A stretch of 18,106 bases of DNA from Echinostoma caproni (lineage: Eukaryota > Platyhelminthes > Trematoda > Plagiorchiida > Echinostomatidae). The position numbers and the translations under genes are program-made. Within the stretch, counting starts at the first letter, position 1; the number at the start of each line of letters is the position of its first letter. The stretch is taken from NCBI GenBank assembly GCA_900618425.1, contig UZAN01043691.1, positions 1-18,106 on the forward strand. The letters are read 5' to 3'. The notes under the pieces were generated by a model. It was not told the DNA's origin and ran no database searches. It was given only the letters and a program-made list of their open reading frames with translations. Shown here piece after piece: positions 9,059 through 16,577 of this stretch.

Positions 9059-9572
9059 TATACTATGGAACTCTAGTCATGAAATCCAACTGATTGCTTC
9101 TAATTAGTTCTCCGCAAGCCAGATAAGTCATCATATTGGACTGCAACGTTGTACTCACTTCAGAGCAAATCAGTGAGACCATACCTAAATATACCTCCGT
9201 GATCAGAGCAGTTTCAACTCATTTTAGCCCCCCCCCCGCCGCCCAATCCGGAACTGAACTCTCAAGGCAATCAATCTCACAAATTTGATAAGCTAACTTA
9301 CATTTGCGCCCTAAACCAACAGATCTCACGATAAACTACACGTTTTCGCATCAAGCTTTAGGTGAAACTGTTTAGCCTTGACCCATGTTCCTTTAGCCAA
9401 AACCCGCAATGCTTCGGTCACGACCTGTAGTTCTTTAGACTAGACTCACAAACTTTAGTCATACCGCTGTGAGCGAGTCAAAAGATCAAAAAGTATTATT
9501 TCAATGTTCTACGGTCAACGAATGCCGAAACATTTTATTTTCTACATATGTTGATGTTGGTTAAGAAATGAG
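9059..9572. other. Unassigned, with a C-rich tract
   Basis: A run of C interrupted by G (9228-9243) is the only simple repeat. TTTAG recurs about five times between 9356 and 9458 without a clear period. No gene is seen. Confidence 0.35.
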
Positions 9573-9809
9573 GTGTGTTGCGGACACTCGATGGACCACA
9601 TGTTAATTGTAGAGTGTTTACACTATGTACCCATATCGTCAAATCACTTGACATACGTTGTACAGCTTTGGTGTTTTTTGGGGGATAACATGCGATACTA
9701 CTGTGTGAATAAAAATCTCAAATGTAACACAAACGATATGGTGTTTTGCATTCACAAATGCTGACATGAATGAAAAAGTGATACAATTCAAAGGATAGTT
9801 TCGATGCTG

Positions 9810-9852
9810 TGTGTCCACTTGAAGAAAACTCCGTTTCGGACAGGTGGACACA
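9810..9852. repeat. Perfect 9-bp stem hairpin
   Basis: TGTGTCCAC at 9810-9818 and GTGGACACA at 9844-9852 are exact inverted repeats around a 25-nt loop. The loop holds CCGTTTCGG (9831-9839), which is CCGAAACGG on the minus strand. The GAAAC recalls a hammerhead core but no CTGANGA element lies nearby. The surrounding 9573-9950 has a long minus-strand frame without recognisable similarity. Confidence 0.5.
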
Positions 9853-9960
9853 TTACCAATCCGAGGATAATAAACGCAATTTCCAAAAGATACTCCCACC
9901 TCGTTTTTAGTACGCCTTTGCCCAGCATGCTTTAGACAAAACTCAACGATCGTAATTATC

Positions 9961-10148
9961 AAATGTGAATTCTTCGTGTATATAGCAAATGAAGCGTGAA
10001 CTGAAAAGCTCGGAAGCACTGGACAGCTGTTTCGACCTGGTTGGGTCTCATCAGTGCAGTGCGAATCCACTGACCCGACTGGGGATTGAACCGAGTCATA
10101 ACCCCGGATGCTAATGCTGAGTTGAGCAGGGTCCGCGGCCCGCAACAA
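9961..10148 (-). mobile_element. SINE copy 1 with hammerhead ribozyme
   Basis: This is a tRNA-derived short interspersed element. On the minus strand a box B match GGTTCAATCCCC (10092-10081) follows a degraded box A-like segment near 10130-10118. A hammerhead comes next, then a tail shared with SINE copy 2 (GCTTCCGAGCTTTTCAG, ACGCTTCATTTGCTATATAC, CACGAAGAATTC). The layout (Pol III promoter, hammerhead, short tail) is that of the schistosome Sm-alpha SINE type. Such elements are transcribed by RNA polymerase III and moved by LINE enzymes. It lies head to head with copy 2, making an inverted repeat. The 5' edge is approximate. Confidence 0.7.
10016..10062 (-). ncRNA. Hammerhead ribozyme, SINE copy 1
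   Basis: This small self-cleaving RNA reads, on the minus strand, stem I strand GCACTG (10062-10057), core CTGATGA (10054-10048) and stem II GACC-CAACCA-GGTC (10047-10034). GAAA (10033-10030), stem III ACA/TGT and the cleavage triplet GTC ending at 10022 follow, then CAGTGC (10021-10016), which pairs fully with GCACTG. All conserved core bases are present. The oddity is a CA dinucleotide between GCACTG and CTGATGA that is absent in copy 2 and would bulge stem I at the core, so activity may be reduced. Stem III is only 3 bp with a 2-nt loop, so a dimeric form may be favoured. Confidence 0.75.
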
Positions 10149-10216
10149 ACATTCAAAGATGGGTTGTGCTATATCGTGTAAATGGAAAATGAAAAACGGT
10201 CTGATCAGCTGCTCGG

Positions 10217-10271
10217 TGGCGTAGTGGGTAGCACACTTGCGTTCTGCCCATGAAGTCTCGGGTCCGATCCC
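10217..10271 (+). promoter_or_regulatory. Internal Pol III promoter (boxes A and B) of SINE copy 2
   Basis: TGGCGTAGTGGG matches the tRNA box A pattern TRGYNNANNNG, and GGTCCGATCCC is one base from the box B pattern GGTTCGANTCC. The spacing between them is typical of tRNA genes. No complete tRNA cloverleaf with a closed acceptor stem is apparent, so this is a tRNA relic, not a tRNA gene. Confidence 0.65.
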
Positions 10272-10290
10272 CTGTCGGGTCGATGGATTC

Positions 10291-10317
10291 GCACTGCTGA
10301 TGAGACCCANCCAGTGC
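10291..10317 (+). ncRNA. Hammerhead ribozyme, SINE copy 2, core incomplete at N
   Basis: GCACTG joins directly to CTGATGA (10297-10303) and GACC, then CA, a single N (10310) and CCAGTGC. By comparison with copy 1, about 19 bases are missing at the N: the rest of the stem II loop, GGTC, GAAA and the stem III strands up to GT. Either this copy has a real deletion that kills the ribozyme, or the N stands for a sequence gap. Confidence 0.6.
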
Positions 10318-10372
10318 TTCCGAGCTTTTCAGTTCACGCTTCATTTGCTATATACACGAAGAATTCGCATTT

Positions 10373-11290
10373 AAAATTTAACCAAATCCTCCATTACTCA
10401 TATGAATTGATTGTAATTACGTAAAATGTTACAGCATTATTAAACTGATAGTGGTAATGGGGGTGTATTAATGTTACTTTATGTACCTCTCAAGAGCGCA
10501 ATTCACTTTAAATTGAGTTACGAAACGGTAAGTATTGTATTTTCGATGGTATCTCCTGTTGGATTTACTTCGGTGCGTGTGAATGCAAAATAATGTACCT
10601 TTTATGTTACCTTTGAGATTTTTACTCACAAATATGGCGCGTTTTTTAGACCTCCCCCCGTAGTATCATCATGCGAATTCAATCTGTCGGTAATGGGGCC
10701 ATAAAAACACCACGATGGACGGCAATAATATGTATTTGTTGTACCTTACCGACCGTTATACGCATCTGCAATACGAAAAACGTTAAATCGGATGGACAGA
10801 AAAACAAACAAGTCTTATCGCTTCACCAACGCGGAAAATCGACAAACAGTAAATGAATGTGCACGTGGAGATGATAATTTTACCAAAGACGTTACCAAAT
10901 ACCTTGACATTAAGATCCACATATGTCATGCTATAGAAAAATAACACTCAAACGTACGCATATCTTACAAGGTGAAACTCGACGACGAGTTCACAAAACA
11001 TTAGTATATTGTACCTAAAAAAGCAATATGACTTATTGCTGATCAGTTCCATCCTACTGGGCTGGGACAAATGAGCAACATTCCTGACGGAATATTGTGT
11101 ATGTAATGACGAACATTGCATTGCCACTGGCCCCTTCACTTCGACGCCGCATAAATGTCAATCGACTGTTGAACTTTCTTTTCACAGCGCCCTCAGCACT
11201 GAGTATGTTTGACACAGTCGCCGTGCCACATTGTGCATAATTCTCTCATTCATGACAAGTGCATTCGTTTCGTTCGTCAGCAGTGATCTA
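10373..11290. other. Unassigned
   Basis: There are no supported genes. The 61-codon plus frame at 10671-10856 and the 63-codon minus frame at 10948-11139 resemble nothing I know. A weak hammerhead-like stretch lies at 11251-11287 on the minus strand and is discussed separately. Confidence 0.3.
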
Positions 11291-11295
11291 TATAT

Positions 11296-11315
11296 ACACA
11301 CACACACACACACAC
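11296..11315. repeat. AC microsatellite
   Basis: About ten uninterrupted AC units, preceded by a short TA run. Confidence 0.9.
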
Positions 11316-11495
11316 GCCAGCATTACGCATTCCAGAGAGCAAAATTAGTAGATCCGCTTGTGATGTTCATCTTTTCATCTCGTACCACGTTACGTACGCA
11401 CAGACATTATCAGAAGTAAGTTACTCACTACCCCGTAAACTCCGATCTTTGGGAATCGAAAAGTTCAATCGAAACAAACAAGAATGCCCTTTCCA

Positions 11496-11518
<23 letters not shown>
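11496..11518. repeat. AC microsatellite facing a GT microsatellite
   Basis: About eleven AC units. A GT run of similar length begins 95 bases downstream, so a transcript across both could fold into a long AC/GT stem. Confidence 0.9.
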
Positions 11519-11526
<8 letters not shown>

Positions 11527-11613
11527 TACTAAACATTCATTTCACTCCTGCAACCGTATTCTGTTTAGTTTTACTCAATTGTCTTCAAATCGCCACACAG
11601 TTGATCGTGTACC

Positions 11614-11641
11614 GTGTGTGTGTGTGTGTGTGTGTGTGTGG
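11614..11641. repeat. GT microsatellite
   Basis: About fourteen uninterrupted GT units, ending at GCGGGG. It is complementary in orientation to the AC run at 11496-11518. Confidence 0.9.
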
Positions 11642-12063
11642 CGGGGACGGTGCACTGGGAAGACGCATACGGTGTGGTGAGAAAACAAACCACAAGATCA
11701 CATGACTGCTTTGCATACGCATTTCAGTTGCATGGTACGACGCATTTACGTTATCCATTCTACCTATACTCGGTCCGGTTCACTCTTATCCTGAATGACA
11801 CAATCGGTGGAAGTTTCTAACGTGTGTAGGTGAGTGGGCCAGATAATCACACAATTTTACACGCCTGAGAAAATTTTCGTCCTAATCGATTTTGGTTGAA
11901 AATAATGTTTTCTCGGTGGCTCATTCAGTGGATTTCAGTGATTAACTAAGAAGCCACATTGTATCCAAGACCATCGACAGGGTCTGGGGACTATGAACAA
12001 TCGAATGAATCATTCTAAATTCACTACCCTAATTGAATAAATCATTCGCATAAGGAGATGACC
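11642..12063. other. Unassigned
   Basis: No gene or clear repeat. The segment just upstream of the SINE-like element may belong to it, but I could not define an edge. Confidence 0.3.
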
Positions 12064-12205
12064 ATTGCACATGTAGCTCAGGCATAAGGGTTTAAAGTCT
12101 CCACCGAAATAATCGCGGTTAGAGATTTGACAAAAGTATGCACTGCTGACGAGTCCCCAACAGGACGAAACAGTGCTCTTTGTCGGTCATCACAAATCTC
12201 CACAC
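12064..12205 (+). mobile_element. SINE-like element 3 with hammerhead core
   Basis: A box A-like TAGCTCAGGCAT lies near 12074-12085 and a weak box B-like GCGGTTAGAGATT near 12115-12127. A hammerhead core follows about 18 bases later, the same order and spacing as SINE copy 2. The shared GCACTG before the core supports common origin. The tail typical of copies 1 and 2 is not recognisable. The element is clearly more diverged, and its edges are uncertain. Confidence 0.5.
12122..12200 (+). ncRNA. Hammerhead ribozyme motif, element 3
   Basis: Core CTGACGA (12146-12152), a perfect stem II GTCC-CCAACA-GGAC (12153-12166) and GAAA (12167-12170) are intact. One fold uses stem III ACAG/TTGT with GTC cleavage after 12184 and an outer stem I GAGATTTG (12122-12129) with CAAATCTC (12193-12200), which is 8 bp and perfect; the inner stem I is poor, with a bulged or mismatched G beside the core. 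The other reading compares it with SINE copy 1: CAGTGC directly follows GAAA, as if the stretch holding the cleavage site was lost between two CAG repeats. In that case the ribozyme is dead. Confidence 0.6.
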
Positions 12206-12483
12206 CGGTTATAGATATGTTGGGTCCGCTTTATTCAATTCGTTCAACCTGAAAGAAACAATACTACTTAGTGATATAAGCATTTCTCTGTATCTTCTCA
12301 GTCGCCACAATGTAATGTAATAAACGCAAACCGCGAATTGGAAATAAAATCGCAATGGAAATATGAGATCTCTCATCATCAAAATGTAGAAAGAAGGCCA
12401 CAGAAGTAGCTGTTCGTTTAATTCCAGACACCAGCGTGATCTAATCATATGTATGAAAGGATATCATTGGCTAAATCAGTATT
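12206..12483. other. Unassigned
   Basis: A 79-codon minus-strand frame (12209-12448) is open, but its sequence is unfamiliar and I would not call it a gene. AATAAA-like strings occur near 12320 without context. Confidence 0.3.
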
Positions 12484-12640
12484 GACCAATCGTAGGTCGT
12501 GTTCTTCTGGCGACATGATTACAGTTTGAACCGGGTGGATTGTGATTGGTACAGTGCACCGAACACTCATTGGCCGATCTGAAACCGTATCCCGTCGCTC
12601 CTTGGCTGGCGTTCACAAGGGGTGCTTGATCACAATCTCT
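12484..12640 (-). repeat. Dispersed repeat copy (AACGCCAGCCAAG family), minus strand
   Basis: The minus strand reads GAACGCCAGCCAAGGAGC, then TACGGTTTC and GGCCAATGAG (12614-12568), matching the copy at 4640-4692 in order and spacing. CCAAT or ATTGG motifs flank it (12484, 12545 and 12570), as in the region near 570-867. The 76-codon minus frame here overlaps the repeat and is probably not a gene. Confidence 0.45.
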
Positions 12641-13399
12641 TCTGATTACTCGTATTTGCGCGAACATATCGGCATTAGAGTATGTTGAAACGTTTTCAGT
12701 CTGCAAACACGTTTACTCTTTACAGACAAATGGACGGTAACACAATGGACCGGATCTCACTATCCCAGTGAGACCGCAGTCCGTCATCCATTGCACAATC
12801 TCCCTACAAAATACCTCACTTACATGGGTTAGGAACACAATAGAGCTGACAACGCATACACGTACTGAGCCAGTCCAGTTAGTCGGATTGGTTGATCAGT
12901 CAAGCAAAATCAAACAACATGCGTTGATGTCTCACGATTAGCGCCGATCCCCTTGTGCAACAGGCTGCATTTGCTTGTTGTTGTGTACTTTCATCTTGCC
13001 GTTTTCAAAATCCGACAGGCTGTTTTTGCTCCGTGAACACAGTTTTTCTCACGGACGCTGTCATGGTAAACAATAAAACTCTTGCTTTTTTCCGTATGTA
13101 TGGTCCATGCAGAGGCAAGTGGGAGTTCCATCGTGTCCAATTCTTTTATCATACGAATCTGCATAGCGAGCTTTTGCTAAACTGTCAATGTTGTTCGAGA
13201 AACCTGGAACACGATTAGCCAGTTTGCGGTGCTTATTGGGTAAAAGGATACTTTGGTGAGCTTTTCATCGACTATAACGCATCTGTAAACCTCGAGAACG
13301 TAAGTTGACCTGATGTTAACATATTTGAAATTACGAGATATCTCTCGTTCCGAAATGGAAGTTTTTGTGCAAAAAGGCGTTTAACAGTATTAAATAGAT
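12641..13399. other. Unassigned
   Basis: The 87-codon plus frame at 12955-13218 is Cys-rich at its start but shows no domain I recognise, no splice context and no repeat similarity. Confidence 0.3.
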
Positions 13400-13530
13400 G
13401 TTACTGAGACTCATCGGTAGTGTGTGTCCTACTTTTTGCGATCCTACCGGGACTCGAACATCCTGGTTGGGAGTCGTAAATCATGCTTCAAACTTCGTGG
13501 TCCATAGTCAGTCAGGATCTGATAGGAATC
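13400..13530 (-). mobile_element. Decayed tRNA-derived SINE fragment
   Basis: The minus strand carries a good box B, TGTTCGAGTCCC (13460-13449). A box A-like TGACTGACTATGG lies 50-odd bases upstream. Thirty bases downstream of box B is CACTACCGATGAG (13422-13410), one substitution from the hammerhead CTGATGAG core preceded by CACT, as in the other SINEs. No GAAA or cleavage triplet follows. I infer a truncated member of a hammerhead SINE family, related to but distinct from copies 1 and 2. The open frame across it on the plus strand is not supported. Confidence 0.4.
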
Positions 13531-14580
13531 CAATATGTTCATGTCTTTACTTTCATGTGAATTCATGGTCAGATGAGATGTGCATGGCTGTTTTACCTAG
13601 TCTCACAAATTTGGAGCTCATTCATCTCCCAAATTTAATTTGGTTCGCGTACAACGAAATACGTGGACAATCGGTGAACTGAAAACAAGTGAGGAACGCA
13701 CATATGAACACACAAGCGGATTCTGCTTGTCACGAATTCGCAAACGGGTTTGTGCGGAGGGTCGGGATGAACTTAAAATTTGGCTGTGCCTTGCTAAAGT
13801 TGGATATTATTTGGTGAAAATACATCAGAGAAACTCAACGTCCTCACTCCCACAGTGACTCGATGAATTTCCGAAGTGAAAGTTTGCCTCACAGCTTCAA
13901 GTGTTGAAAAATTGGTGTTTTATCTCACCTGGTCACCAGCTTCTGTCAAACCAAACATTGCACTGCACTGGCTGGCAAGACATGCTAATTGTGAAAAAGA
14001 CCGTCCAATCTGTGATCACAGGTAATAATCAATCGATGCGGGAGTGATTCTAATCAAAGGGAGAGTTTTATTACCTGATATTGAAAATAAAGTTTTTGAA
14101 TGTGATTAGTTTCATATTTTTCAAGTGTACACTTTCTGAACAGAGGTGATGAACTGGTCACTTCCGTCAAACAACAGTTGTTTAACAACATCTATCTACT
14201 GTTTTTATTTCAGCGTGACTGATGTTCGTCGTATTTCCTACCCTGGTCGACCGCAGCATAACTTACTAGTCAACAGTCACATTGTCCTTCAGAACTTTAC
14301 GTCTTAAATCAGTTTTTTTTGTTGTTGAGACTTTTCCGCTACGACTCCGCTGTCATTCGTGTAAACAGCTACGAAATAATGGTCGTAGAACCTGAATACT
14401 CTACTAGTTGTGAACATTTTATTAATTAACTTATTTTTGCAACGGTCTGTGTTGTCCGAGTGCGACTTTTTCTATGTTTGTGCACTCCCGCCCTAGGGAG
14501 AACACAAAATACTAAACTGAAACGGGCTGACTGGAGTCCCACAATCCACATGATCATTACACAGTACAATAGACATTGAT
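13531..14580. other. Unassigned
   Basis: A short plus-strand frame (13640-13858) shows no known similarity. AATAAA occurs near 14085 without an associated gene. Nothing else was found on either strand. Confidence 0.3.
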
Positions 14581-15708
14581 CCCGTCAATGCTGGTGAAGT
14601 CGATAGCTAGGCCAACCACGTGCCACGTGCCATCCGATGTGAATGAGCTGCGGCATGAAACGAACTCTCATTAAGTTTCCACATTCGTATCGACATAGTT
14701 TCATCGTCTTTACCAGAACGGCTTCATCGTGATAAACAACAGGCGTATATGACCGACCGATATACAACAACTGTCCGTTTCAATCAAAGTGAAGATATCC
14801 CAACCTGAATGGGATGTATACCGAAATCATTCTAGGACAACAAAACTGTTGTGATATGCTGTCTGCACTGATGTAGCTTTGTGTCTCATGCAAAAACGAT
14901 TTCCCGGATGTAGAAGAACTGAATCTTCAATTTACTTATGTTTCCACTCCGTTTCTGCCCGCTAAAGAAAGTCATCCTGCTGATCCAGCTGAACATATGA
15001 AGGTTCTGAGGGCCGTGATTTGTGATCTTTCGTCCTGATGAAATTGTGTGCTGAACAGGTTGTGTTATCTACTGCTGAATAGCTCAATTTTCGAATGTCC
15101 GCTGGTACTCACCCTGGTTGTTAGAAATCTTTCCAACTAATGCCCATCCACAGAGAAAATAATTTGCAACGCACTAACCAACTGCTTTTGCCAACACACA
15201 GATGTTGCTCACGTTGTTCATTACATAACTTCTTTCTGAAAATGTTGGATTAAATTCCACAGATCATTCCAATGCTTTTGAGTTGATTAGTCACGGGATT
15301 TTTTTTCGTTGAGCTCCTTTCTGTTAGTCGTGCTCTATACGGTGTGCAGAATACCCCTATGAATTACTTTTCAAACAGAACGCAATTCACTAGTTGTGGC
15401 AACAAAACGTCCCTTTTTTCTAGAATTTAGGTCCGGGATGTTTCAAGGTGCGACCCTGTTACCATTATCTTTTTTCTCTGTGAATAACTGAACAACTTCC
15501 CCAATCCACCAGGTCACTTTAACGTTTCTGAGTTCGTGACGCTCTGTCTACTCCAAAACTGTATAAATCAAATTTCAATCTGGTCGAAATCTCGATCACC
15601 GATGATTAATTTGGATACATGTGTTGACACTCCATTTATTCCCCCTTAATTGACTGTTTTATTTTCCCTAATTCTCCATCTATATGTTTCGTGAACCCTT
15701 GGTTATGT
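14581..15708. other. Unassigned
   Basis: No gene or repeat is recognised; the only frame over 60 codons (minus 14585-14770) matches nothing known to me. T-rich runs occur near 15300 and 15413. Confidence 0.3.
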
Positions 15709-15810
15709 ATGTATATATATTTCATAATAAGTAGTATGTGAATGACTGGACAAAATTTCCCTGGAAGCACACGACCGGTTTCGCGGTTCTTGCCACTCGT
15801 CAGGCATGCG
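15709..15810 (-). repeat. Hammerhead-bearing inverted repeat, left arm
   Basis: About 100 bases recur in opposite orientation at 15967-16068. On the minus strand both carry the hammerhead followed by CAGGG, CCAGTCATTCA, a CTACTTATTAT string and a TA-rich end. The arms differ at scattered positions, so they are separate old insertions or an old inverted duplication, not a recent perfect palindrome. Hammerheads with a 3-bp stem III are known from Penelope-like elements and retrozymes, which is my tentative class. Confidence 0.7.
15767..15810 (-). ncRNA. Hammerhead ribozyme with minimal stem III (left copy)
   Basis: On the minus strand the core CTGACGA (15803-15797) follows stem I strand GCATGC (15809-15804). 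Stem II is GTGG-CAAGAA-CCGC (one wobble pair), then GAAA (15782-15779). Stem III is ACC/GGT with no loop, and GTC ends at 15773. GTGTGC (15772-15767) closes stem I as six pairs, two of them G-U. Every catalytic-core base is present, making this the best hammerhead in the window. The loopless stem III cannot form a stable hairpin in one molecule, so cleavage is expected from dimers or tandem RNA, as shown for Penelope-like and retrozyme hammerheads. Confidence 0.85.
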
Positions 15811-15955
15811 TATCCGGTAATCTTTTGTCAGTTCATTCATATACTTGTACCCAGGAAGTGTATTTTCATCACGATAGCCTTCTTGGCAACACCGGGTAAC
15901 CATTGGATAGACAGTTCTTTCCAAGCCGGTGTTGCAAACAAGGTTATTGGGACGA
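15811..15955 (-). other. Spacer between inverted hammerhead copies, probably element body
   Basis: The minus strand is open across this stretch and continues into the left hammerhead copy, but a frame running through a ribozyme is not evidence of a protein. It may be the upstream part of the left element. No RT or GIY-YIG motif of a Penelope-like element is visible. Confidence 0.3.
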
Positions 15956-15971
15956 ATATATATATATATAT
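15956..15971. repeat. AT microsatellite
   Basis: Eight AT units directly abut the right hammerhead core and have replaced most of its stem I 5' strand. Confidence 0.9.
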
Positions 15972-16010
15972 GCCTGACGAGCGGCAAGAACCGCGAAACC
16001 GGTCATGTGC
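15967..16010 (+). ncRNA. Hammerhead ribozyme with minimal stem III (right copy)
   Basis: CTGACGA (15974-15980), stem II GCGG-CAAGAA-CCGC (fully Watson-Crick), GAAA (15995-15998), stem III ACC/GGT and GTC ending at 16004 are all intact. Stem I is degraded: the 5' side is TATGC out of an AT run, and against ATGTGC it offers mostly wobble pairs plus a C-A mismatch next to the core. Cleavage is therefore doubtful compared with the left copy. Confidence 0.75.
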
Positions 16011-16068
16011 TCTCAGGGGAACTTTTTCCAGTCATTCATATGCTACTTATTATCAAATATATATATAT
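15967..16068 (+). repeat. Hammerhead-bearing inverted repeat, right arm
   Basis: This is the plus-strand counterpart of 15709-15810, sharing the hammerhead, CAGGG, CCAGTCATTCA and CTACTTATTAT blocks in the same order and ending in a TA run (16058-16068). The plus-strand open frame through it (15742-16188) is a by-product of the ribozyme sequence. Confidence 0.7.
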
Positions 16069-16545
16069 GTACAATTAGATAGGCTCTCGTTTTCAGATTT
16101 TGGTTTTATTGATAGTGATATCACTTCCAAGGCTGACTACGTCACATATATTTTAGTGATTCAACTATATAGAGTGCCTTTACATTAAGGTTCAAACACT
16201 ATCTTTCTTCGCTTTCCTGCAGTACAATTCTTCAGTTTTTGAGGGCCCATTGAGTTACATATTGATTCGGCTGGTTCCATATCCTTTTCTCCTGTCTAAG
16301 AAAGAATGACTTTATTTCATTACTAGAACCGTTAACCTTTTTTTCCTGTGGTGTTTCCAAAACAGTCTCATTTGTTTCCATCATTTGCAAGCATCTGATG
16401 TATTTGACCGGATTATCAATCCTATATTTCCATTTAACGAAGAGCACTGTTCGCGTGTCACTCTCTCAGCAAGTGTCTCATCCACGTATTTGCTCCAACT
16501 TTAGGCTTTTCCATGGTCGCCTCTGNGTAATCAATCCATCGCGAC
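16069..16545. other. Unassigned
   Basis: No recognised gene; the minus frame 16232-16447 is Lys/Asn-rich from AT-rich sequence and unfamiliar. The first 100 bases may still belong to the hammerhead element. An N lies at 16526. Confidence 0.3.
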
Positions 16546-16577
16546 TGGGCAGGTACTTTCAGTTGAGGCCAGTTCTC

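Larger units (their letters stand above)
10211..10372 (+). mobile_element. SINE copy 2 with interrupted hammerhead
   Basis: The tRNA-like head is better preserved than in copy 1. Box A TGGCGTAGTGGG is at 10217-10228 and box B GGTCCGATCCC at 10261-10271, a normal spacing for an internal Pol III promoter. The hammerhead 5' half follows (10291-10309), then an N, then the shared SINE tail up to about 10372. It is inverted relative to copy 1, with about 60 bases between the two elements. The minus-strand open frame over it is an artefact. Confidence 0.7.

Noticed and set aside
9639..10148. 169-codon minus-strand frame, the longest in the window
   Set aside because: Its first third is SINE copy 1 including the ribozyme; the rest crosses a hairpin and AT-rich DNA, with no recognisable domain.
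10211..10285. A genuine tRNA gene
   Set aside because: Boxes A and B are good, but no acceptor stem closes around them and the sequence continues into a hammerhead and SINE tail.
15033..15060. CTGATGAAATTG as a possible hammerhead core
   Set aside because: No GAAA and no stem II partner occur in the expected distance.
15742..16188. 148-codon plus-strand frame, the second longest in the window
   Set aside because: It runs through a hammerhead ribozyme, an AT microsatellite and the antisense of another ribozyme; the MPDERQEPRNR-like string is a translation of the ribozyme.
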